Below are positions 51,581 to 60,500 of a stretch of DNA of 64,000 nucleotides, in pieces. How positions within the stretch are numbered: the first letter of the stretch is position 1; each line of letters begins with the position of its first letter. The stretch is from Chitinophagaceae bacterium (GTDB lineage: Bacteria; Bacteroidota; Bacteroidia; Chitinophagales; Chitinophagaceae). The position numbers were made by a program, and so were the translations under genes. The stretch spans positions 124,001-188,000 of the forward strand of contig JAEUVD010000052.1 of NCBI GenBank assembly GCA_016787065.1. The letters are read 5' to 3'. The notes below the pieces were generated by a model that worked only from the letters and a program-made list of their open reading frames with translations, ran no database searches and had not been told where the DNA came from.

Positions 51581-52321
51581 ATGAAGAGATTAATAACGGT
51601 ACCGTTTGCTGTATTCATTATTTGTATAGGTTTATGGTCGTCATGTAAAAAAGAAGTAGTACCTCCGGAAGACATTTCTATCGGTCAAGAGTATTTCCCA
51701 ACCGAACTTGGACATTTTGTAGAATATCAGGTTGATTCATTTCTCTTCAATGATTTCACAAAAAAGGTAGACACCTTCAAATACGAAATTAAAGATGTAA
51801 TTACCGATACGTTTACAGATAATGAAAATCGTTTATCGCATATTGTAACTCGTTACAAACGTTATTCGAGTAGTGAAGCTTGGACAGAAAACCTTGTTTA
51901 TTACGTAACTAAAACACCCTATCGGGTTGAGGTGGTAGAACAAAATCTTCGTTTTATCAAACTGGTTTTTCCGGTAAAAGAAAATGTGAAGTGGTATGGT
52001 AACTCATATATCCCAACGAAGTTAAATAGTGAATTAGCTTGGCTCGATCAGTGGTATTATAAATATGACCGCATAAGCTTACCATTTACCAGTGGTATAC
52101 TTATTTTTAATGATGGCTTAGTAGTAAACGAAAATGACTATAGCAAAGGAAACCCGGAGCTCTATCCAGACGAGTATGCTGCTAAAATCTTCGCTAAAGA
52201 AGCTTATGCTAAGGGAGTAGGTTTAGTATATCGCGAAATTGAAAATTGGGATTACCAAGCTACTACCACCAAGTACCGTCATGGTTTTAAAATAATTTAT
52301 CGCGCAAAAAATTATAATTAA
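51581..52321 (+). CDS. Lipoprotein of unknown function
   Basis: 246 aa. Lipoprotein Cys at 22 (LWSSC). The mature part is beta-rich (GHFVEYQVDSFLFNDF, NLVYYVTKTPYRVEVVEQNLRFIKLVFPV, GFKIIYRAKNYN) and resembles nothing I recognise. The 6-bp gap to the S8 protease gene and shared orientation suggest one operon. Confidence 0.65.
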   Translation: MKRLITVPFAVFIICIGLWSSCKKEVVPPEDISIGQEYFPTELGHFVEYQVDSFLFNDFTKKVDTFKYEIKDVITDTFTDNENRLSHIVTRYKRYSSSEAWTENLVYYVTKTPYRVEVVEQNLRFIKLVFPVKENVKWYGNSYIPTKLNSELAWLDQWYYKYDRISLPFTSGILIFNDGLVVNENDYSKGNPELYPDEYAAKIFAKEAYAKGVGLVYREIENWDYQATTTKYRHGFKIIYRAKNYN

Positions 52322-52327
52322 TTCAGT

Positions 52328-54013
52328 ATGAAAAAAATTATACTCATTATTTCAGTGTTGTTACTGGGATTATCAGAAATGAATGCTGCACCGGCTTATG
52401 GGTTTCGAGTAAAATTTAAAGATAAGAATGGCACCTTAACCTTTGCCGATTCGTTACAATTTCTATCTCAAAAATCATTAGCTCGTAGAAACTTTCAGGG
52501 AATTGCCTTAGATAGTACCGACTTACCCGTGGTTAAACAATACATTGATACAGTTATGGTAACGGCTTCTGCAGTTAAACTGCATAACATTTCCAAATGG
52601 TTTAATCAGGTGGTAATTATCACTATGGATTCTTCTAAAATCAATGATGTATTAGCCTTACCTATGGTAGCTTCCGCGCAATGTGTAGCTGTTTGGAGTA
52701 ATGGAAATTATCAACTTACCGTACCAAGTATAGAAGATACTAAGTTTAAAACAACGTATGAAATTAATGCCCAAAAGAAAACTAGAGGTAATCCGGCCTT
52801 TTATAGTTATACCTATCAACAAATTGATCTGATTCAAGCAGATTGTTTGCATGATATGGGTTACATGGGGCAAGGCATGGACATTGCTTTATTTGATGTG
52901 AATTTTCGTTACGCGAATACGTGCAATTACTTCGACAGTTTGAATATGCAGAATCGGGTAAAAGATCAATGGAGTTTTATTAAAGATACCGGCTTTGTTT
53001 TTTCAACTGCAGTGAATAGTGGTCATGGTAAAGATGCCCTTGGATGCATGGCAGGTTACAAACCCGGTGAGTACGTAGGTTCGGCACCTAAAGCGAATTT
53101 CTTTTTATACAACACCGAAGATGTAAATGGTGAACGGCCGGTTGAAGAAGATAACTGGCTATCTGCTGCTGAACGTGCCGATAGTGCGGGTGTTTGGGTA
53201 GTTAATTCATCGCTAGGTTACAATACCTATGATGCTCCCTTAGCTTCGATGTCGTACACCTATTCCAATCATTTCGATGGAAAAACAACCATGATAGCCC
53301 AAGCATTAAATAAACTTTCAAGTAAAGGAATTTTAGTCGTGCAAGCGCAAGGCAATGAAGGTTGTGGTAACTGGCATTATTTACTTACACCGGCTGATGC
53401 CGACAGTGCGATTAGTGTTGGTTCGGTAGATGGCAGCGGTATTTGGGCTTGCAGTGGTTACGGACCTAATTCGAATGGAAAAACCAAACCCGATGTAGTT
53501 TGCATGGGCAAGGCGGTTATGCTGGTGCAAGATAATTGTGATGTTCCCGGTGCGGCAAATGGTTCATCGTTCGCATCGCCAACAATGTGTGGTGCGATAG
53601 CTTGTTTATGGCAAGCCTTCCCAACTAAAACGGCATGGCAAATAAAGCAACTTGTTCGGATGTCTTCTAATCGTTATACGAATCCGAACAACACAGAAGG
53701 ATATGGTATTCCTGATTTTTGTATTGCTTATAATTTAGCAACCGGAACAGGTGATATTCAGCAAATCGATTATCAATTCGCTATTTATCCGAACCCAACG
53801 CAAGATGGTAGTTTTTATGTAAAATCGTTCCAACCGAATGCGGCTTCATTTACATATTCTATCTGCGATTTAAATGGACGTTTATTATTTCAAAGTAAAG
53901 ACACCTACCAGCAGTCTTTTCACTCCGATGCATTGCGTTCTATGGCACCAGGAAATTATTTATTACAGATTCAATGTGATGGCAAGGTGTACACTACAAA
54001 GTTGGTAAGATAA
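52328..54013 (+). CDS. Subtilisin-like S8 serine peptidase with T9SS type A sorting domain
   Basis: 561 aa. Signal peptide (to 20), a propeptide-like region (about 21-150), then the S8 catalytic domain with D190 in MDIALFDVNF, H233 in VNSGHGKDALGC, the oxyanion N343 in QAQGNEGCG, and the nucleophile S414 in NGSSFASPTMCG. Residues about 485-561 (FAIYPNPTQDGSFYVKS ... YTTKLVR) are the T9SS sorting domain. An exported protease, second after the C25 peptidase in this window. Confidence 0.92.
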   Translation: MKKIILIISVLLLGLSEMNAAPAYGFRVKFKDKNGTLTFADSLQFLSQKSLARRNFQGIALDSTDLPVVKQYIDTVMVTASAVKLHNISKWFNQVVIITMDSSKINDVLALPMVASAQCVAVWSNGNYQLTVPSIEDTKFKTTYEINAQKKTRGNPAFYSYTYQQIDLIQADCLHDMGYMGQGMDIALFDVNFRYANTCNYFDSLNMQNRVKDQWSFIKDTGFVFSTAVNSGHGKDALGCMAGYKPGEYVGSAPKANFFLYNTEDVNGERPVEEDNWLSAAERADSAGVWVVNSSLGYNTYDAPLASMSYTYSNHFDGKTTMIAQALNKLSSKGILVVQAQGNEGCGNWHYLLTPADADSAISVGSVDGSGIWACSGYGPNSNGKTKPDVVCMGKAVMLVQDNCDVPGAANGSSFASPTMCGAIACLWQAFPTKTAWQIKQLVRMSSNRYTNPNNTEGYGIPDFCIAYNLATGTGDIQQIDYQFAIYPNPTQDGSFYVKSFQPNAASFTYSICDLNGRLLFQSKDTYQQSFHSDALRSMAPGNYLLQIQCDGKVYTTKLVR

Positions 54014-54086
54014 TTATAGATTGTTATCAGGATGATATCTCTTGATTCAAAAATTTACACCTTGAAATAAGTATTATTTATTACAC

Positions 54087-54227
54087 AGCTAGCGCACGCC
54101 TGTGGCGTGTGCCAATCAAAGTTTAAAACCAAAGCTAGCGCACGCCTGTGGCGTGTGCCAATCAAAGTTTAAAACATAACTTAAAGCTAGCGCACGTCTG
54201 TGACGTGTGTCAATCAAAGTTTAAAAC
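54087..54227 (+). repeat. REP-like family A: three direct copies of a 43-bp hairpin unit
   Basis: Units at 54087-54129, 54133-54175 and 54185-54227 read AGCTAGC + hairpin + CAATCAAAGTTTAAAAC. The hairpin is GCGCACGCC-TGT-GGCGTGTGC (54092-54112, 54138-54158, 54190-54210), 9 bp with one G-T pair. In unit 3 a C-to-T change is matched by G-to-A on the other arm, keeping the pair. CTAG directly precedes each hairpin. Confidence 0.85.
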
Positions 54228-54346
54228 AGAGCTTTAATTGCCATATTACTTAACCGTTAACTTTAATTCAATAGAATAATATCTTGAAAAATAAATAGTG
54301 CTGAAATAGTACCATTCAAATTTACAAATTACCTAAACGAAATATG

Positions 54347-54366
54347 TACACGCCACAGGCCTGCGC
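54347..54366 (-). repeat. REP-like family A: inverted, partly decayed copy
   Basis: TACACGCCACAGGCCTGCGC is the reverse complement of the family A hairpin apart from one change at 54361 and a missing outer base. It lies 120 bp beyond the three direct copies, after a stretch (54228-54346) with no other gene or repeat seen. Confidence 0.7.
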
Positions 54367-54396
54367 GAGCACGGAAAAGAAATTGATAAAATCAAT

Positions 54397-54960
54397 CTAC
54401 TTAACTTCCGTATAATGTTGATTATACCAATGAATTACTTTGAGAACCTCTTCATGAATTTTTTCTATTTCCGGGTAAACATCGAACCAAAAAAATTTAA
54501 CCTTGCGTTGAGTTGAAAGATAGGTTTTATACTTTTCTAATGCTTCGGGGCAATCGGCCATCATAGCTTTTAGTCTTCGATGTGTAAATTTAACCACAGC
54601 ACTGCTATTTCCTTTTTGCATAGCTAGAACCGGAGTTGTGTATGAAACGCCGTTTTTGAAAGATCGAAGGATGAAAGGGGTTGCATTTATTCTACCAACC
54701 TCCTTGACAAATACGATTGATTTTCCGGCTGCATTAAAATAATACCCCTCTCCAATTTTAAAAGAAACAAATTCTCTCAATTTGTATATTTCCCCGTTAC
54801 AGGAAATTTTTGGCGATCCCCAACCGGAAGAACCTACATCAACCTTAATTATTTCTATTTGGCCGGTTACAATTTTATTATCTTTTAAAAAGATAGTATC
54901 CTGTGCTTGTATAGAGGAAGTGCAGCATAGCAATAAGAGTAATGCATAAATGGTCTTCAT
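54397..54960 (-). CDS. Secreted protein of unknown function
   Basis: 187 aa with signal peptide MKTIYALLLLLCCTSSIQAQ. The first strands read DTIFLKDNKIVTGQIEIIKVD, a pattern often seen at the start of Bacteroidota secreted proteins with an SH3-like N-terminal barrel; the C-terminal half (RLKAMMADCPEALEKYKTYL ... VLKVIHWYNQHYTEVK) is helical. No family recognised. It lies between REP families and has no neighbours on its strand. Confidence 0.6.
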   Translation of the reverse strand: MKTIYALLLLLCCTSSIQAQDTIFLKDNKIVTGQIEIIKVDVGSSGWGSPKISCNGEIYKLREFVSFKIGEGYYFNAAGKSIVFVKEVGRINATPFILRSFKNGVSYTTPVLAMQKGNSSAVVKFTHRRLKAMMADCPEALEKYKTYLSTQRKVKFFWFDVYPEIEKIHEEVLKVIHWYNQHYTEVK

Positions 54961-55047
54961 GAAACGAATATAGAAATGTATTTCGTAAACCTTTTATACC
55001 ATACCCATTTAAAGGAAAATTTGTTTTGGCTTTCATTTCTTTACTAC

Positions 55048-55245
55048 TCCACTGGCGCGAGAATTAGCGAAGCGGTTCTCGTGCCTAAGCACTTTGCAAT
55101 ATTCATCGTTACTGTTTTTCATGTCAATAAATTCAAGATGAGCCATTAATTCTTCTTAAAGGCACTTTCCCTTCTTTATCATGAAAATAATCAAAGGCAC
55201 TGGAATAAACAAATTCCACGAAGGAACGAGAACCACTCCATCGGC
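55048..55245 (+). repeat. MITE-like family B element, copy 1
   Basis: About 195 bp nearly identical to 57079-57270. The left end is a hairpin GGCGCGAGAA-TTAGCGAAGCGG-TTCTCGTGCC (55054-55085). The right end in this copy is decayed (ACGAGAACCACTCC). The transposase frame runs on from it but without an ATG. Confidence 0.7.
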
Positions 55246-56073
55246 TCATGTATAAAACATCACCCCAACCAACTTACGGAAAAAGAAGTGGAACATATTA
55301 CCGTATACCTCCACAAACCCGACTATAAATATTGGAGCCTAAGCTTCATATTTTACCAATTACTGCGCTATAACAAATTGTTTTGTGGCCTTACTACTTT
55401 TTATAAATATGTGAGCCATAAAATTATTGAAGCCGGAAGAAAAAAGAAACCACCTAAACTATATACCCGAATTACAAGTAACCATGTTTTTGAAAAATTA
55501 CATTTGGATACTACTTTGTTACGATTGAAAAATTTCACACGGGTGTACATAACCTTTGTAATGGATAACTTCTCACGCTCCATTTTGGGTTATACTGTTA
55601 GCTTAAACAATAAGGCAACTACAGTTACCGAATTACTGAAGGAAGTTTTTGATAAACATAACCTAACCCAACTTACAGGACAAATAATAGTTGATGGCGG
55701 TCCTGAATTTGAAGCTTCATTTGAAGAATATGTTTCATCTACAAACTTCACCCGGCTCGTAGCTCAACAAGATATTATACAGAGTAACTCGAACATAGAG
55801 GCTTTAAATAAAATAATAAAATACTCCTTTCTATACCAACGCGAATTTGAAACACCGGAAGAACTAAAAACGTACTTGAAAGAAGTTATACCCAAATACC
55901 AGGCTATACCCAAAGCAGTTTTATTTGGTTTAACACCCGAAGAAGTCTTGAACGGTACCATACCCGATAGGCAGAAATATAAAAACCAAATTACCGAAGC
56001 AAAAAAAACCAGGCTAGCCGAAAACCGCTCCACCATTTGCTGCAAAATAAATCTGCCTGTATTGGACGGTTAA
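55246..56073 (+). pseudogene. DDE (rve-type) transposase, 5' truncated
   Basis: Frame reads from the MITE-like element into transposase sequence; the first methionine-like codon is GTG 55288 (261 aa). The catalytic core keeps all three acidic residues: LHLDTTLLRL (D1), IIVDGGPEFE (D2) and NSNIEALNKIIKYS (E). A remnant of the N-terminal helix-turn-helix region is KHHPNQLTEKEVEHI. The normal N-terminus is missing and the frame has no ATG where the other MITE copy has one (AAG for ATG), so it is probably inactive. IS3/IS481-like. Confidence 0.78.
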
Positions 56074-56123
56074 TTTTGAAATGGCAAACGAAAACTGCAC
56101 TGAAATCTTTTTTTGACAGGTAT

Positions 56124-56181
56124 CGCTGAGACCCCTTCCTGTTACACACGTTAGGTGTTACGCGTGGCTGGAGTCTCAGCG
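56124..56181. repeat. Family D inverted repeat
   Basis: CGCTGAGAC (56124-56132) is the reverse complement of GTCTCAGCG (56173-56181). The 40-nt loop contains a second short pairing. It lies right after the transposase remnant; possibly its right terminal hairpin or another REP type. Confidence 0.5.
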
Positions 56182-56223
56182 TGGACAAAAGAATGCGCTA
56201 GTGTTTGTTAAGAAGACTACGGA

Positions 56224-56628
56224 CTAGTGATGTTGCCGGGAATTATTCGTATCTACTTCATAAAAATTAAAATCGCTATCAAAAAGCATTAAACAACTGG
56301 ACTTCATTTTTAAAGTATCATAAATGAGTAAACATTTCTTACCAATCATATTACGAGCTTTTTCCTTTTGAAATAAACTATAATCAATACTTTTTTCACC
56401 ATAGAATATATTGTTGTTAATTACATATCTATACCGTAATTCGTAACCACTATTCCTTAAAAAGTGAAGTCCAGTACAAAGTGCTGTATCCAATTTCCAA
56501 TTTTTTTTCAAACTCTCAACTTTCTGTTTGTATTGTAAATTAGAGTACGTAAAAAACGCAATAAAACATAAAATGCAAAAAAATAATAATTTAATATATC
56601 TATAAGTTTTAAAATTTCGCACCAACAT
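56224..56628 (-). CDS. Small membrane protein, possible immunity protein of the upstream toxin remnant
   Basis: 134 aa. One N-terminal membrane helix (YIKLLFFCILCFIAFFTY), then a soluble part with no recognised family (LRYRYVINNNIFYGEK, MKSSCLMLFDSDFNFYEVD). Its ATG overlaps the stop of the RHS-like remnant by one base (TAATG), so it is translated in step with it; small coupled genes behind polymorphic-toxin ends are usually immunity genes. That role is inference. Confidence 0.55.
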   Translation of the reverse strand: MLVRNFKTYRYIKLLFFCILCFIAFFTYSNLQYKQKVESLKKNWKLDTALCTGLHFLRNSGYELRYRYVINNNIFYGEKSIDYSLFQKEKARNMIGKKCLLIYDTLKMKSSCLMLFDSDFNFYEVDTNNSRQHH

Positions 56629-57078
56629 TAATCATTTTTATTTTCAGGATTAACTTCATCTTGTATAATATTTCCTCCTGCATTACTTGCACTTCCTATT
56701 CCAAAATTGACGGAATTTAAAAATGGTTTTGCTCCTGAACCTAGGAAAAGTGAACAATCCCTTAAACCTGAACTATAGCTTTGCCCTCCCCCAGCTGAAA
56801 CAAATCCTCTAAATGCTGAATTCGATCCAACACCTATTGAACCTCCAATTGCTGTATTTAGTAAAAATGATTTGACATCATGTTCTGAACCAAATAAAAA
56901 CGATTTCGAAAATCCATCTTTAGAAGAACAATTCAAAGCTTGGCCAATTCCTTCAGATAAAAAAGGGTTCCCTGTAACTAAACTTCCTCCAACAGCGGAA
57001 ATGTTAACTTTATCCATATTCCACCCATTTGATAAAAGTTGGCCAAGTAAATTAGTTCCCGCTGCTAACATATTTTTC
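56628..57078 (-). pseudogene. C-terminal remnant of an RHS/polymorphic-toxin-like protein
   Basis: The open frame begins inside the MITE-like copy 2 at 57167, but residues before about K31 are read from the repeat; real protein sequence starts at KNMLAAGTNLLGQLLSNGW. Gly/Ser/Ala-rich pattern with GGSLVTGNPFLSEGIGQAL, FLLNTAIGGSIGVGSNS and SSGLRDCSLFLGSGAK, similar in flavour to the tail regions that follow RHS repeats. The core, repeats and any export region are missing, so this is a broken gene end. Confidence 0.55.
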
Positions 57079-57287
57079 TCCACTGGAGCGAGAATTAGCG
57101 AAGCGGTTCTCGTGCCTAAGCACTTTGCAATATTCATCGTTACTGTTTTGCATATCAATAAATTCAAGATGAGCCATTAATTCTTCTTAATGGCACTTTC
57201 CCTTCTTTATCATAAAAATAATCAAAGGCACTTGAATAAACAAATTCCACCTAAGCACGAGAACCGCTCCGCTAATTCTCGCGCCAG
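57079..57287 (-). repeat. MITE-like family B element, copy 2 with intact inverted ends
   Basis: Left end CTGGAGCGAGAATTAGCG and hairpin 57085-57116. The right end at 57253-57285 (GCACGAGAACCGCTCCGC and its continuation) is its reverse complement, so the two ends are about 32-bp inverted repeats, each itself a hairpin. The internal 140 bp matches copy 1. It cuts the RHS-like gene at 57078/57079. An ATG in the internal part (57190) begins the same peptide as the frame feeding the transposase in copy 1. Confidence 0.75.
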
Positions 57288-57297
57288 TGCAGCTTTA

Positions 57298-57352
57298 TGG
57301 GTACACGTCAAAGACGTGCACCAGCCGAACAGCTTACATGCGCGGACTAGCT
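57298..57352 (+). repeat. REP-like family C, copy 1
   Basis: Hairpin GGTACACGTC-AAA-GACGTGCACC (57300-57322; one mismatch in the stem) followed by a unit tail ending in GCGCGGACTAGCTG. Confidence 0.75.
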
Positions 57353-57524
57353 GCGACAAGCTCAAGCTAAGATTAGTTGTATAAAATTGTTTCAATCTAC
57401 ATTTTACTACAAGGCTATCTTACTTCTAATCCAAATTGACAACTATCAACATGAAACCTTCATAATTAAATAATACCGAAACACAGCTTCTTACCTATCT
57501 TTAAGCCATATAAAAATCAGTGCT

Positions 57525-60500
57525 ATGTTACGCTACCTTACCTTAATAATTTTGCTCTTAGTTGGTTTTAAGAATAGTCAGGCTCAAACGTTTACCTGGA
57601 ATGGGAATGTACCCATTCTTGATTTACAATCCGATACCATTCTTATTCCGGTAAGTGGGTTACCAACCGTTATTGATTCCAACTTTGGTATAGCCCATGT
57701 TTGTATCAACATTACACATACCTATGATAATGATTTAGTAATTAAACTATTCTCCGCCGACGATGATTCGGTAACATTAATTCAAGGCATTGGTGGAGCA
57801 AATAACGACTTTATTGGCACTTGTATGGGTATGGATGGAACGCTCTTTAGTAATGCCACAGCACCCTATTCCGGTATCTTTATTCCGGTGGGCGATTTAA
57901 GTGAATTGAATGATGGGCACGACCCGAATGGCGTTTGGAAACTTGTCGTGACTGATGTTGCTAACGCCGATACCGGTTCTATTCATATGGTAAGTATTGA
58001 GTTTACCAATAACCCGCCAATGTCGGGATCCTTAGGAGGCAGCCCTACCGGAACGTATTTATGCGCCACCTGTACCTGTCCGAACAACGCCCCTAGTTGC
58101 GATCTGTTACCCGATATGACTTCTTCAGCCAAGGAAATTCAATTGTCGGTTATTGAAACGCCTGGCGCCTTACAAATTGCCAATGCCACTCCAAACATCG
58201 GTATTGGTCCGCTTGAAATCTATGCCATCGATTCTTGCTTTTGTGATAATACGCCGGTGCCTTGCACCACAACAACTTGTCCGCCCGGGCAACAATTAAA
58301 AAAAGCTATCAAACAACGCATTTATCAGAAAGTGGCCGGTACAGATACTTTAAATTATTATGATCATTTGGCAGGTATGATGACCTACCACCCTACCCAT
58401 GGACATTTGCATGTAGATAGTTTTGTTAGTTACACCTTACGAACAGCAACATCCAACCCGGATGCCACCACTTGGCCCATCGTGGCCACAGGAACGAAAC
58501 AAAGTTTCTGTTTAATTAATATTGGAAGTTGTTCGGGAAATGTTGGTGAATGTAAAGATGGTGCCGGAAATACAGTAACCACCGTGATGAATCATGGTTT
58601 AGGTTTTCATAGTGGTTGCGGTACAACACAAGGTATATATGCGGGGTATTATGATGTTTATGGAGTAGGTTTAAATGAACCTATACCGCTAAATAATGTT
58701 TGTAATGGAAATTATTATATCGTTTCTATCACAGATCCCTTAAATTTCTTTTTAGAAAGCGATGAAACAAATAATTGGGTTGCCGTGCCTGTTACTTTAA
58801 CGCAACAAAATCCGGCGCCTATAATTACCGCTAGTGGCCCTACCTCATTTTGCAATGGAGATAGTGTAATACTTACCTGTAATGCTTCATCGAATTATTT
58901 ATGGTCGAATGGAGCAACAACGCAATCGATAACCGTTAACACAGCCGGAACGTTTCATGTAACGGTGAATTGTGGAACAAGTTCGTCAACTTCCACACCA
59001 ATAACAACTTCTGTTATTTCACCATCATCAACTGCCGCTGTAAGTATTGCAATAACGGCAGGTAGCAATCCAAGCTGTGCAGGCATGCCCATTACCTTTA
59101 CTGCCACGGCGGTGAATGGTGGAAGCAACCCAACCTTTATCTGGTATGTAGATGGTGTGGTGGTTGGTGGTAACAGTTCAACCTTAACGTATAGTTTCAG
59201 TACTGGAAATCAAATCGTGCATTGTACGATGATTAGTAGTTCAGGTTGCTTATTGAATACTACAGGCATTTCTAACGATATTACAATTAACCTTACAACC
59301 TGTTATTGTATTCCAGTTTACGGCACAACAGCCACATCAGGATGTATGGATGGTGATTTAATTTGGCGATTCAAACTAAACACGCTCGATAATCTAACAG
59401 GTAGTAGTTGCCCTAGTGGCATTGCAGGCTATTACGATTATACGTCTAGTACCAACCCCGCGCTTACCACCATCTTGCAAGCAGGTACAAGTTATACAGC
59501 TACCGTAACTGCCGGGCAATTTGCCGAAGGTTACCGCGCTTGGATTGATTATAATAACGATGGTGTTTTTTCAGCTTCGGAGGTTATTGGTTACACACCA
59601 TTAGTTGTAGGGAGCGGACAACTTGGTGTAATAGGTTCATCAGGGAATTTTACTGTTACTCTTCCTTGTAATGCCCCGGCTGGTCCACACCGATTACGTG
59701 TACGATGTGCGTATAATATTTCAGGTATTGCGCTGGATCCTTGCGCCTTCATAAATAATTATGGTGAAGTAGAAGATTATCTCATTACCATAGTTGCTGC
59801 ACCTACTTGTTCTGCTCCGAGCAATTTAAGCGCAACAGCGATAACGAATTCAGGAGCAACCTTAGCTTGGACTCTCGGATGTACGGAAACACTTTGGAAT
59901 GTGCATATAACCTTTCCAGGAATGGGAGCACCGATATCGGGTAATGGAAGCAATCCGGGAGTTACAAACCCCTATATTGCTACCGGATTAAAGGCTGGCA
60001 CTACCTATGAATATTGGGTGCAAGCCCATTGTGGTATTAACAATACAAGTGTTTGGGTTGGACCTTTTAATTTCACTACATTAGTGAACTGTGCTATTCA
60101 ACCGGGTATTAGTTTAACACAGCCGATTGTAATCGGAGAAGTTCCTTGCGTTGCTTATCCCTATTTAACATCAACCACGAATTCAACGGGTAGTTGTTTT
60201 ACAAATAACTATACCGGTGCAAACAATCAAGCATCGGCAGATGTTTGGTTTCAATTTACGGTAGCCAATACATCTACGGTGCAAATAAGTACTTGCGGCT
60301 CTGGTTTCGATACTTATTTGCATGTACTCAATGCTTCGGGCACACAACTACTTTTTAATGATGATAATGGCCCGGCATGTAACACCTTACAGGCTTCTAT
60401 ATCTTCGACACTTTCACCAGGCACGTATTATATTGTTGCCGAAGGTTATAATACCAACACGGGTACTATACAACTAAAAGTAAATACCACACAGATTTGT

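Noticed and set aside
55288..56073. Active full-length transposase
   Set aside because: The N-terminal region is cut, the start is only GTG or none, and no matching inverted ends bracket this copy.
57190..57384. 64-aa + strand ORF after the RHS remnant
   Set aside because: It is the internal part of the MITE-like element read into the family C repeat; not a complete gene.
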